From positions 218,340 to 282,339 of the forward strand of contig NZ_LFCT01000001.1 in NCBI RefSeq assembly GCF_008692605.1: 64,000 nt of DNA, written 5' to 3'. Below, piece by piece: positions 29,033 to 37,195 of the stretch (the first letter of the stretch is position 1; each line of letters opens with the position of its first letter). Under the pieces are notes generated by a model. The model was not told where the DNA came from. It ran no database searches and worked only from the letters and a program-made list of their open reading frames with translations. Both the position numbers and the translations under genes were made by a program. The DNA is from Sphingobium estronivorans (GTDB lineage: Bacteria; Pseudomonadota; Alphaproteobacteria; Sphingomonadales; Sphingomonadaceae).

Positions 29033-30331
29033 TCAGGATCGGTAGAACGCTTCGACGATCAGGCGCCAGATTTGTTCATCCTCAACGTCCTTCGGCGTGA
29101 TTGAAAGAACGGGAGCGATCTGTTCAAGGCTCCGGCGAGCAGCCAGCTTCGGGATACGTAGCTCGACGCTCGTCTCCTCTAGAGCTTGCACTATGAATCG
29201 TCGAATCTCACCAGTAAGACGCGAGCGCGCTTCGAGGAGGAATTCCGGTCGACAGCTTCCAAGCGGGGTCAGCCGGTCAAAAACTGGCTTCTCAATTGCT
29301 AGTTCGATGCCATCTTGCATGAGGCGGTGCCTCGATCGGAGGAGGGCTCTCAACAAGGTCCTATGGAAATTGCTATCGACCGGTATGAACCTCAGACCCG
29401 AATAAATCGGTTGGGCGTAGGCTCGCAGTGGCGCATAGCCTTGCGCTTCGGGATATTGGCCGATAACGACAATCACCAGATACGGCCCTGTGATCGAGTT
29501 ATCCCGCACCGATGGCGACTGGACGCGATTGGCGACTGCGATCGGCTCGGATCCTGCCGGAAAGATCGTGGAGCCTTTGAACGACTTGGCAAAGATCGTG
29601 AGAAAGCCTTGGGGTGCATGGCCGCGCGGCCATCGGCGAGATAGCGCTCGGATGCCTGCGAAGGCCCGCCTGCTGTGAAGCGCGTCGCCGTGAGTCCAGA
29701 GAACACGATCGAGTTCGATTCCAGGGGCAACTTCGATCCTCGCGGCGGCCGCTGCGAGCAGCTTGAACTCCGCGCCGATGGCACGCTCTGACGGCTCCTG
29801 ATCGCTGGGGACGGCAATGTTGAGACCGGCATTGGCGATCAGCCTCCAGAGCAGGCGGGCGAGGCGCGGAACGGAAGCACTTCGCGTGCGGTCGTCGCTG
29901 GCGTCGTCATCTGGTCGTTGAGCGAGCTTTTCCGGCGCCGGGCGCAGAACCTCGAAATAGCCGACGGGGGGGTCTGCCGGCGTCTGGGCTCTCCGCGTTT
30001 CCGTGATGCGGTTCGTGGCTTGGTCCCGAAAGAAGGGACAGGACGAAACGTGTTCGGGCCGGTTTGTGCTTGTGAGCCGCCGCAGGTAATAGGTCTCCGC
30101 TTCCGACAGGAACGCGGGTGTCAAAATGGGTGGTGCCTGTTTGGTGCCACGGCAGTTGCAGGCAATCCACTTCGAGCCGATACGCGCCTGCTGCACCAAC
30201 GTGATGCCGGCCTCTTCGTCATGTCGGGATCCTTTACCGATGTACCAGCGCACGAGAGCCGCCCGAAGGGGGAGCGGAAGGGGGATGCGAGCGGCGTCAA
30301 GTCCGTCGCTATGGCGATCAATCAACCACAT
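29033..30331 (-). CDS. Hypothetical protein of plasmid/ICE type (possibly DUF1173)
   Basis: A 432-residue soluble protein. Near the N-terminus a Cys-rich patch (WIACNCRG, then LRRLTSTNRPEHVSSCPFFRD) could bind zinc. The middle contains Ala/Arg-rich helical sequence and the C-terminal part ordered strand/helix sequence (GPYLVIVVIGQY, IELAIEKPVFDRL). The CNC-x(n)-LRRL-x(n)-H-x3-CPF pattern is reminiscent of DUF1173 proteins found on proteobacterial conjugative elements, but that assignment is from memory and uncertain. No nuclease or helicase motif seen. Its weak ribosome site leaves the start uncertain. Confidence 0.55.
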   Translation of the reverse strand: MWLIDRHSDGLDAARIPLPLPLRAALVRWYIGKGSRHDEEAGITLVQQARIGSKWIACNCRGTKQAPPILTPAFLSEAETYYLRRLTSTNRPEHVSSCPFFRDQATNRITETRRAQTPADPPVGYFEVLRPAPEKLAQRPDDDASDDRTRSASVPRLARLLWRLIANAGLNIAVPSDQEPSERAIGAEFKLLAAAAARIEVAPGIELDRVLWTHGDALHSRRAFAGIRALSRRWPRGHAPQGFLTIFAKSFKGSTIFPAGSEPIAVANRVQSPSVRDNSITGPYLVIVVIGQYPEAQGYAPLRAYAQPIYSGLRFIPVDSNFHRTLLRALLRSRHRLMQDGIELAIEKPVFDRLTPLGSCRPEFLLEARSRLTGEIRRFIVQALEETSVELRIPKLAARRSLEQIAPVLSITPKDVEDEQIWRLIVEAFYRS

Positions 30332-30442
30332 GGACTAACCTGTCGAAGCGGGTTTCGATCCGATCGTCCCTGAAGCGTTCAGGATTGACAACAATATTCG
30401 CCCTGACCTCCACTCCCCATGAGCACGGCTAGGAGGTGCGAA

Positions 30443-31423
30443 ATGAGATCAATCTTGCTCGTGGCGGTCGCCCTATCCGTTGCCTTTCATGGCTCGGAAG
30501 CCGGTGCCAGCCAAAAAGGCAGGGAGCGCAGGTCGGTGGAGGTGATCGTGATGGGGACGGAGCCAGCGCCGAGGGGATCTGCTGTCGATGCCACAGCTCC
30601 GCGCGCAGAGGATAACGGAGGCAATCGTCAAGTGACGGCTTCCAATTCGCTTCCTACGGCATTTCGGACCCATGACCTGAGCAGGCGTTGGGTCGCCTTT
30701 GAGATGGCGAACAGCTTCGCTGCGGCGACAGCGCAAACCGATCCCAATGACCAGGATCCCTTTGCGCATGTAGGAGTCGCGTCAACTGCGCCTCTTCAGT
30801 CGCAGGACGCCGTGTCATTCACTTCCCCAATAGCAATCCCAGGTTGGATGCGCGAGGGTGTGGTCTTCTCGAGTGTTCCAACGAGTAGTGCGCCGGGCTG
30901 CGCCCCAAGCGGCTATCGACCGGCGAGTTTCCTTGATTCCCGCACCGAATATAGACGATCCGGATACTATGAGATGATGAGCAGCATCGCTTGTGAGTAC
31001 GGCATTCCGGTCGGCCTCTTCGATGCGATGATCATCCGGGAGAGCGGTTACAAGGCAGGGATCTATTCGCCAAAGAACGCTTTCGGATTGACGCAGCTCA
31101 TGCCCGGCACGGCCGCCGACCTTGGAGTCAATCGCTACGACGTCGAGCAGAATCTGCGAGGCGGGGCGCGATACCTCCGGCAGCAGCTCGATCGCTTCGG
31201 ACAGGTCCACCTGGCTCTTGCAGCCTATAATGCCGGACCGAGCCGCGTGAGGGACGGGATGCTGCCGCGGATCGCCGAGACCCAGGCCTATGTCGATAAC
31301 GTGCTTCTAAATTGGCGACGTTTGGCGGCGCTGCCGCCGCGGGCGACGGTCCAGGTCATGTCGGAGCTCGCTGCCGTGCGGCAGCAGCACAGAGCCCGAA
31401 GGGTAACAGTTTTTTCGTACTAG
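30443..31423 (+). CDS. Exported lytic transglycosylase (SLT domain)
   Basis: A 326-residue peptidoglycan-cleaving enzyme. The start chosen at 30443 has AGGAGGT upstream and opens with a signal peptide (MRSILLVAVALSVAFHGSEAGA). About 130 disordered residues precede the SLT fold, with catalytic Glu in IIRESGYKAGIYSPKNAFGLTQLMPGTA and the C-terminal ALAAYNAGPSRV motif. Transglycosylases of this kind open the wall for conjugation machinery (VirB1/TraX/Orf169-like role); it is upstream of, but separate from, the transfer operon. Confidence 0.88.
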   Translation: MRSILLVAVALSVAFHGSEAGASQKGRERRSVEVIVMGTEPAPRGSAVDATAPRAEDNGGNRQVTASNSLPTAFRTHDLSRRWVAFEMANSFAAATAQTDPNDQDPFAHVGVASTAPLQSQDAVSFTSPIAIPGWMREGVVFSSVPTSSAPGCAPSGYRPASFLDSRTEYRRSGYYEMMSSIACEYGIPVGLFDAMIIRESGYKAGIYSPKNAFGLTQLMPGTAADLGVNRYDVEQNLRGGARYLRQQLDRFGQVHLALAAYNAGPSRVRDGMLPRIAETQAYVDNVLLNWRRLAALPPRATVQVMSELAAVRQQHRARRVTVFSY

Positions 31424-32058
31424 GCGAGAAGCGGATCGAGCAAGTCCGTGGCCATCGTCGACATCCACAAGAGCAGGCTGAGGGTGGAAATCTGAGCGAG
31501 TTGTACCCGCCGAGCCATCACGGCACTGACCTCCTTGACTAGCTTCTCAACTACCGCTTGTCGTAGCGGCCCGGCCCACTCCTTGCGTACCTCTGTGCCA
31601 TCCATCCCTTCGATTTCGTCGAGCGCCGCCACGAGCATCGCCGGGAGGCCTTTGAATAACTCGGCGAGCATCACAAGCGAGGTTTGGAAGCGCTCGTCGA
31701 GGAAGAGGGCTGGATCACTGTAGGTCTCGATCGCGATCATGGCTTGCACGATGTTGATGTCCAGGGCGGCCAAAACCTGCTGGAGTTCATACACGAACAT
31801 CGGCGCGCGCTTAGCGGGATCACTGTGAAGTAGGAGACCGAGACGCGTTTTGCTGATGCCGGTCTTCAGCGCCAGCTTGCGTTGGCCTACATTCTGTTCA
31901 GACATTGCTTCGAGGATCAGCGGGATGAAGTCCCACTGCTCGACCCTGGCCGGAACGCAGCCATCGTCGGAAGCTTCGATATGGGCAAGCGATGACAAGT
32001 CATGGCCCCCTTTTGCACGCAAGGCCTGAAACGAAACACACAGGCAGTGACTTAGCAA
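31420..32058 (-). CDS. HTH-domain protein, putative regulator
   Basis: A 212-residue protein with an XRE-like helix-turn-helix around VGQRKLALKTGISKTRLGLLL and the following helix (PMFVYELQQVLAALDIN), then a C-terminal half of long helices including a hydrophobic end (AQISTLSLLLWMSTMATDLL). The C-terminal part may oligomerise or touch the membrane. The true start is uncertain; the first 40 residues are poorly ordered. Position between the transglycosylase and the transfer operon makes it a candidate regulator of transfer. No specific family recognised. Confidence 0.55.
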   Translation of the reverse strand: MLSHCLCVSFQALRAKGGHDLSSLAHIEASDDGCVPARVEQWDFIPLILEAMSEQNVGQRKLALKTGISKTRLGLLLHSDPAKRAPMFVYELQQVLAALDINIVQAMIAIETYSDPALFLDERFQTSLVMLAELFKGLPAMLVAALDEIEGMDGTEVRKEWAGPLRQAVVEKLVKEVSAVMARRVQLAQISTLSLLLWMSTMATDLLDPLLA

Positions 32059-32099
32059 GCCTCTGCATTTTGTGCGCCTGCAGCAAAAGCCAGCAGCAA

Positions 32100-32564
32100 C
32101 TATCTTAGCGGGACTATCTTGTCGTTACCCAGTTCTTCGCTGATCGCAGATTTTCGTGGCGGATTATCTGTGCCCTCCAATCCCAGTCGCTCAAGAACGC
32201 GCGCAGCTTTCTGGCCGACCACGTAGTGGAAGAGCATGATCGAAAGTGTGTCCCCCAAGCTTATTTCGGACCCAAGCCCCTCAGAGATGAGCTTCTTTAC
32301 TGCATCCAGGCTGTCGGCACTTGATCTGGTGATGGTCAGATCGATTCGAATGTCGCCTGTTGTAGGGATCGCCGACAGATGCTCCCGGATTGTTTCAGGT
32401 GCATGGTCCTCCAGCGCACACGGCAACCCGATCCGATCGGAAACCAGATTTCCGAGGGTCTGATAGCACCTGGTTTCGTTCGAACGCAGGCGCAGGCTCT
32501 CCGTCGTCAAATTGAAGAAATGCTCCGATATGTCGAGCGCGAGGGTGCACTGATCTCCTGTCAT
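32100..32564 (-). CDS. Hypothetical protein
   Basis: A 154-residue soluble protein, start MTGDQCTLALDISEHFF preceded by AGGTGCC. Predicted helices and strands alternate (FFNLTTESLRLRSNETRCYQTL, DIRIDLTITRSSADSLDAVKKL); no motif I recognise. It follows closely on the HTH gene in the same direction and diverges from the transfer operon, with the 22-bp array in between, so it could be part of transfer control. Confidence 0.5.
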   Translation of the reverse strand: MTGDQCTLALDISEHFFNLTTESLRLRSNETRCYQTLGNLVSDRIGLPCALEDHAPETIREHLSAIPTTGDIRIDLTITRSSADSLDAVKKLISEGLGSEISLGDTLSIMLFHYVVGQKAARVLERLGLEGTDNPPRKSAISEELGNDKIVPLR

Positions 32565-32724
32565 GGCACCTGCACCTGGCTATCCTCCATCCTTAGCTGT
32601 GGTTCGATAACGTAGACACGATTAAGCCGGGCTGACGGGATCCCCCCGAATCCGGTTAGCGATTCTAACTTCGCCCGTCATTGATCGCAATTAGAGGCGC
32701 GGACGCCGAATCAAAAATTCGTCT

Positions 32725-32807
32725 GCCCCGAGAAATGGGGCGGCGTGCCCCAGATAGTGGGGCGAGCTGCCCCGCATGCCGGGGCGCGCCGCCCCGGCCA
32801 TCGGGGC
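32725..32807. repeat. 22-bp-period array of alternating GCCCC/GGGGC blocks upstream of the transfer operon
   Basis: GGGGC starts at 32737, 32759, 32781 and 32803, exactly 22 bases apart; GCCCC starts at 32725, 32747, 32769 and 32791, also 22 apart. Each GGGGC-N5-GCCCC is a palindrome, separated by N7 spacers, so the blocks alternate like beads two helical turns apart. Block sequence is invariant while spacers differ. It lies in the 377-base gap between the divergent genes at 32564 and 32942; the rest (32565-32724, 32808-32941) holds a small dyad CGAAT-CAAAA-ATTCG (32708-32722) and the pilin leader, with no gene. A multi-site protein-binding array (transfer regulator, oriT accessory protein or iteron) is the likely reading. 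Confidence 0.8.
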
Positions 32808-32941
32808 AGGGTCCGATCAGACTCACATAAAATTCGTTTGCGAGACCGTGCCGTCGGGAACTGCGTTGCCGCCGATCGCTCGCCGGGACCACCCTTCAAT
32901 TGGGCGCGGGTCAGTCGCGTTCCGTTTGAAGGGAAACTCTC

Positions 32942-33262
32942 ATGCAGTCTGTCATAAAGTACAGCGGTCGTGCGGAGCTGGCGATCTTCGCTTTGGTCGC
33001 ACTCGCGTTCGCGCTCCTGCTCTTTGCCGGCCCGGCCCTCGCCGGTGCCGACACGACGTTCGATACGGCGCTCACGAAGTTCACCGACTTCCTCGAAGGG
33101 TCGGGCGGCAAGATCATCACCGTCCTGTCGCTCGCGGGCGGCATCGTCGCGTTGGCCTCAGGCCGCTTCTCGATGGGCCAGATCGCCATTCCTGTCGGCG
33201 TCGGTGTGGGTGCCGGGACCGGCATTCCGATCGTCACCTCCACCGTCACGGCAACAATCTGA
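32942..33262 (+). CDS. traA: TraA-like conjugative pilin
   Basis: A 106-residue pilin precursor. A long leader (about residues 1-34, ending GPALA) is followed by a mature domain of about 70 residues: GADTTFDTALTKFTDFLEG, then two hydrophobic stretches (KIITVLSLAGGIVALASG and QIAIPVGVGVGAGTGIPIV) separated by a short basic turn. This is the two-helix architecture of F/VirB2-type pilins. It is the first gene of the transfer operon; GAAGGGA lies about eight bases before the ATG. Confidence 0.8.
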   Translation: MQSVIKYSGRAELAIFALVALAFALLLFAGPALAGADTTFDTALTKFTDFLEGSGGKIITVLSLAGGIVALASGRFSMGQIAIPVGVGVGAGTGIPIVTSTVTATI

Positions 33263-33320
33263 ACAGTCCAAGGGTCGGCCGGAATAGCAGATCCGGTCGG
33301 CCTGCGGGGAGGGTGGTGAT

Positions 33321-33611
33321 ATGGCCGCGGACAAGTACGTCGTTCCGTCTCATCTGGATGATCCCGAGCTAATCGGGCTGTGGACGCTGGATGAGTTCCT
33401 AGCGATGGTTTTGCCATTCGTCTGGGGTATCCTGTCTCAGCATATTCTCATTGGCATGTTGCTTGCGGGCGCAGGCTGGTGGGGACTGAAGAAGGCTAAG
33501 GCAGGACGGGCGATCTCCTGGCTGCTTCACATGGCCTACTGGCATCTTCCGGCCGGCTTCACCGGCATGAAGGCCACACCGCCCTCCTATCTCCGGCTGA
33601 TGGCGGGCTGA
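33321..33611 (+). CDS. traL: Type IV secretion protein TraL
   Basis: A 96-residue VirB3-type inner-membrane protein. It has the family opening (YVVPSHLDDPELIGLWTLDEF), a hydrophobic hairpin (FVWGILSQHILIGMLLAGAGWW) and the basic KAGRAISWLLHMAYWHLP stretch. TraL helps anchor the pilus assembly ATPase. GGGAGGG upstream of the ATG gives a strong start; traE begins two bases after the stop. Confidence 0.9.
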   Translation: MAADKYVVPSHLDDPELIGLWTLDEFLAMVLPFVWGILSQHILIGMLLAGAGWWGLKKAKAGRAISWLLHMAYWHLPAGFTGMKATPPSYLRLMAG

Positions 33612-33612
33612 G

Positions 33613-34179
33613 ATGGAAATCTCCTACACCCACGCTCAAAGCCAGCGGGTCCTGAAGCAGCGCAACCTGCTTGTGATCGTCGCCGGCGTCCTTGGCAGCC
33701 TGTGCGCCATCCTCGGTCTTGTGACAGTCACGCGCGACAGGGAGATTGTCCTTCAACCGATCCTGGCATCGCCGTTGGTCGTGAACTCTTCAGGTGTCTC
33801 GCGGCAGTATCTCGAGCTGGTCACCCGCGACACCGCGGTGCTGACGCTCGATCGCAGCCCGGCGAATCTCGAATACTGGATGAAGTCGGTACTCGATATC
33901 ACCGCGCCCAGCGCGCAAGGAAAGATCCGCGCCGACCTGATGAAGATCGTCAACGAGCAGCGCGGCTCGTCGATCGCCCAGTTCTTCACCATCCAGACTA
34001 TGGAGCTGGATACGAAGAATCTGCGGTCGACCGTCACCGGCGACCTGCACACGATCGTCGGCAACAAGGTCGTCTCCAGCGAGCGCCGCTCCTTCCGCTT
34101 CGATTGGCAATATTCCGGACTGTCCCTGAAGCTCGTGGGCTTCGGAATGGTGACGACCGGCAAGGAAAAGGATCAGTGA
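33613..34179 (+). CDS. traE: Type IV secretion protein TraE
   Basis: A 188-residue VirB5/VirB8-like bitopic protein: cytosolic basic start, one membrane helix (LLVIVAGVLGSLCAILGLVTV) and a periplasmic domain ending in strands (RRSFRFDWQYSGLSLKLVGFGMV). TraE-family proteins form part of the periplasmic core of F-type systems. The stop overlaps the traK ATG (TGATG), implying coupled translation. Confidence 0.88.
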   Translation: MEISYTHAQSQRVLKQRNLLVIVAGVLGSLCAILGLVTVTRDREIVLQPILASPLVVNSSGVSRQYLELVTRDTAVLTLDRSPANLEYWMKSVLDITAPSAQGKIRADLMKIVNEQRGSSIAQFFTIQTMELDTKNLRSTVTGDLHTIVGNKVVSSERRSFRFDWQYSGLSLKLVGFGMVTTGKEKDQ

Positions 34180-34988
34180 TGTCGGTCTACATCATCGGCA
34201 GCGCCGCGACCGGCGCGGTCTTCCTGTCGCGCTATTATTGCATCGTGAGCCGGATGATCGGCGTTGCCCTAGTCGCCGTGAGCTTCTTCCTCATCACCTC
34301 CCCGGCTTGGGCGGACCAGACGGTGATGGCAGCCGACGGCAGCCAGGTTGATTGCGCAGCGTCGGCAAAGGATCTCACCAGGATCAGCTTGGTCGAGGAC
34401 GAGTTTGCGTCGGTCTCGAAGATCTCGACCGGCAATCCGCAGGATGACTTTTCCGTCGTCAACGAACCGGTGCGGGGAGACATCTACCTCTCGGTGCCGG
34501 AGGGCTTCGCGCGCCCGGCGCTTTCGTTCTTTGCGACCAGCAAGCGCGGCTACGTCTACAAGATCGTGTGCCGGATCGCCGGCGAGCAGGCCGTGCAGCT
34601 CTTCATCTCCAATCCGGCGATCGCGAAGGCCAACGTGGAGGAGAATGGGGCGCCCCAGGCGGTGGTTGCAACCAGCCCGCAGGAAGCGGCGGTCGTCCTC
34701 ATCCAGGCGATGTATTCAAACAGCGTCGCCGATGGCTACGAGATGCGCCAGCGCACTCTGCGGCCGGTCTATGTCGGCAATCTCAAGGTCCAGATGATCG
34801 CTGAATATCGGGGGTCGGAACTGACCGGCCGCGTGCTGCGCATAGAGAATCGCGGCGGGGAAGCCGTCACGCTGACGGAGAGCACGGTCGCGCCGAGCAG
34901 TGCGCTCGCCGTGTCGATCGCCGAGCCGAAGCTGGAACCTGGGAAGGTCACCACGGCCTACCTCGTCTCACAAACCGGGAGGCAGTGA
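34179..34988 (+). CDS. traK: Type IV secretion protein TraK (secretin-like, VirB9 counterpart)
   Basis: A 269-residue exported protein; start 34179 sits in a TGATG overlap after AAGGA. The signal sequence lies at MIGVALVAVSFFLITSPAWADQ, so a start at 34254 is also possible. The body is beta-rich (DIYLSVPEGFARPALSFFATSKRGYVYKIVCR) with a single cysteine in CRIAGE, as expected for TraK, which forms the outer-membrane core ring with TraB and TraV. Confidence 0.85.
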   Translation: MSVYIIGSAATGAVFLSRYYCIVSRMIGVALVAVSFFLITSPAWADQTVMAADGSQVDCAASAKDLTRISLVEDEFASVSKISTGNPQDDFSVVNEPVRGDIYLSVPEGFARPALSFFATSKRGYVYKIVCRIAGEQAVQLFISNPAIAKANVEENGAPQAVVATSPQEAAVVLIQAMYSNSVADGYEMRQRTLRPVYVGNLKVQMIAEYRGSELTGRVLRIENRGGEAVTLTESTVAPSSALAVSIAEPKLEPGKVTTAYLVSQTGRQ

Positions 34989-34989
34989 C

Positions 34990-36330
34990 ATGGCCTGGAA
35001 TGACTTCCTAAAACGCAATCGTGAGCCGTTGGATGGCAGCGATACTGAGGGCGTCTCGCCCATCTCGGCCGACCTGTCCGCGAACGAAAGCATCCGAAAA
35101 AAGCAGCGCATGCTGCTCGCCGGGGTCGCCGGCGTCGGCCTGGTGGCATCGTCCTTCTGGATCTTCGGCGGCGACGAGAAGGCGACCGGTACGAACGACG
35201 ACGGGACCGCGAAGGTCGAGGTGTCGACCAAGGACATGGTCAACAAGAATCTCAACCAGCAGGAGTGGATGGCGCTCTCCGAAAACCAGATGCAATCGGT
35301 CGAGAATCAACTGAAATCGGTCAACGGCCAGCAGCAACGCCTGGACCAGCTTTCGCAGCAGGTCGAACTGCTCAAGGGGGAAAATCAGGCGATGCGGGCG
35401 GACGGCTCGCGCGTCCTCTCGGCTTATCAGCAAGAGAATGAGGCGCTGCGCCGACAGGTGGCTTCCGCCCGAACTACGCCGGCGCCAGCGCCCGCGACCG
35501 GGCCGGGCGCGATGTACGGGCCCAACGGGACCCAGGCCTATCAGCGTCCGGATGGGCCGAACGCGTCTGCCAATGGTCGCCCGATGCCGATGGGAGGCGC
35601 CGCCGAGGTCAAGCTGGTCAGTTTCCAGACCGCAGATGCCGGCAATGCCACGCGCGTCGCTAAGGGAACGACCACCTTCAGCGACAGCATCAACTATCTG
35701 CCGCCCAACAGCTTCGCCAGTGCCAAGGTCATAGTCGGCGTTGACGCGAGCGCCGGCGTCAACAGCCAGACCGACCCCTTGCCGGTCGTGCTTCGCGTCA
35801 CTGGCCCGGCCCGTTCCGTCTATCAGAACGGGCGCCTCCTAACGACCAAGATCGAAGGCTGCCTCGTGAACGGTGCCGCCCGCGGCGAGCTCTCGAGCGA
35901 GAAGGTCTACGTCAAACTGCAAAAGATGACGTGCCCGCAGCCTGGCGGGCGCTACGCCGTCTCCGAGGTCAAGGGGTTCATCGCCTTTGGCGGCAAGACA
36001 GGGGTGCGCGGCCGAGTGGTCAGCCGGGAAGGCTCGCTTGCCATGCAGGCGTTTCTGGCCGGTCTGGTCAGTGGTGGCGGCAACGCTCTCAACACCGCTT
36101 TCAATCAGCCGCTCGCCAGCATCAGCACCGACGGGGAGGGGGGCGTCAACCGCACGCCCAACTTCGGCAGCGTCGGCCTGCGCGCGCTCGGCGGCGGTGC
36201 CGCGGAATCGGGCAAGGACGTCTCGAAATATCTGATCGAGCGGGCCGAGCAATATCAGCCCGTGATCGAGATGCCGACCGGCATCGATGTCGAAATCGTT
36301 TTCCTGGAGGGTGTCTATGTCCGCAATTGA
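34990..36330 (+). CDS. traB: Type IV secretion protein TraB (VirB10-like)
   Basis: A 446-residue core-complex protein. A cytosolic N-terminus precedes one helix (MLLAGVAGVGLVASSFWIFGG), a coiled-coil segment (residues about 95-155, SVENQLKSVNGQQQRLDQLSQQ), a Pro/Ala-rich linker and the C-terminal TrbI/VirB10 beta-barrel (SINYLPPNSFASAKVIVGVDA, ARGELSSEKVYVKLQKM, GRVVSREGSL). It spans both membranes. ATG 34990 follows GGGAGGCAG. It ends inside the start of dsbC. Confidence 0.93.
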   Translation: MAWNDFLKRNREPLDGSDTEGVSPISADLSANESIRKKQRMLLAGVAGVGLVASSFWIFGGDEKATGTNDDGTAKVEVSTKDMVNKNLNQQEWMALSENQMQSVENQLKSVNGQQQRLDQLSQQVELLKGENQAMRADGSRVLSAYQQENEALRRQVASARTTPAPAPATGPGAMYGPNGTQAYQRPDGPNASANGRPMPMGGAAEVKLVSFQTADAGNATRVAKGTTTFSDSINYLPPNSFASAKVIVGVDASAGVNSQTDPLPVVLRVTGPARSVYQNGRLLTTKIEGCLVNGAARGELSSEKVYVKLQKMTCPQPGGRYAVSEVKGFIAFGGKTGVRGRVVSREGSLAMQAFLAGLVSGGGNALNTAFNQPLASISTDGEGGVNRTPNFGSVGLRALGGGAAESGKDVSKYLIERAEQYQPVIEMPTGIDVEIVFLEGVYVRN

Positions 36331-37195
36331 TCGTCTGCGAAAGCTGCGCGCGTTCGCTCGCCCGGCGCCGATTGTAGCGGCCGCTGCCGCGCTCGGCGTT
36401 GCCGGAATCGCTCTTGCAGCCGATGTCGCCGGCAAGGATGACGCCAAGGTCAGCCTGCTCCTGAAGACCAGGCTTCCGAAGACGCCGATCAACAAGCTCG
36501 ATTGCGATAAGATCGACGGGCTGTGCGAAGTCACCTCGGGCGCGAACCTCTTCTACGTCAATCATGGCGCGCGCTATCTGATCATCGGTCGTGTCTACGA
36601 TATGGAGACGCGCCAAGACCTGACCGCGGCGCGGCTGCTCGAGATCAATCCGGACATGCTGGTGGGCGGGGCCGCCAAGGCGAACGCCGCGGTATCCGAT
36701 GACGGCGAGGCTGGCGAAATCGCAGCGACGGCGCGCGGTGTCGGCAAGACATCCGCGCCGGTCCGCCCCGTCTCGCTCAACCTGTCTGGGCTTCCGGCCG
36801 ACGGGGCCATTGTCTGGGGCAACCGGTCGGCCAAACAGAGCATCACCATCTTCACGGACTTCCGTTGCGGTTATTGCAGGGCGCTCGCCAGCGTCTTGCG
36901 CGGCATGGATGTGAAGGTGGTCGAGCGTCCGATCTCGGTCCTCGGTAGCCGCGACATCGCCGACCGCGTCTATTGCTCCAAAAACCAGGAACAGGCGCTG
37001 CATGCCGCCTATGCCGGTGAGCCATTCAAAGCGCCGGCGAGCTGCGACACCAAGGGGCTCGATGCAAACGAGCGCTTCGCGCGCGAGCATGGGCTTAATG
37101 CGACGCCAATCATCGTTCGGGGTGATGGCGCCGTCCTGGAAGGATATCGGCCCAAGGAGTTTCTCGAGGCCTGGCTGCAGGGGACGCGGTCGTGA
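36317..37195 (+). CDS. dsbC: DsbC-type thiol:disulfide isomerase of the transfer operon
   Basis: A 292-residue periplasmic thioredoxin-fold protein with an N-terminal membrane/signal segment (PIVAAAAALGVAGIALA), an N-terminal DsbC-like dimerisation region (residues about 45-110) containing a Cys pair (C63, C70), and the active site C184-G-Y-C187 with cis-Pro in LNATPIIV. It should shuffle disulfides in Cys-rich transfer proteins encoded downstream (TraU, TraN, TraH). It overlaps traB and traV. Confidence 0.88.
   Translation: MSAIDRLRKLRAFARPAPIVAAAAALGVAGIALAADVAGKDDAKVSLLLKTRLPKTPINKLDCDKIDGLCEVTSGANLFYVNHGARYLIIGRVYDMETRQDLTAARLLEINPDMLVGGAAKANAAVSDDGEAGEIAATARGVGKTSAPVRPVSLNLSGLPADGAIVWGNRSAKQSITIFTDFRCGYCRALASVLRGMDVKVVERPISVLGSRDIADRVYCSKNQEQALHAAYAGEPFKAPASCDTKGLDANERFAREHGLNATPIIVRGDGAVLEGYRPKEFLEAWLQGTRS

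Noticed and set aside
32725..32807. Reading the 22-bp array as a CRISPR
   Set aside because: Repeat blocks are only five bases and spacers 5-7 bases; no cas genes are present.
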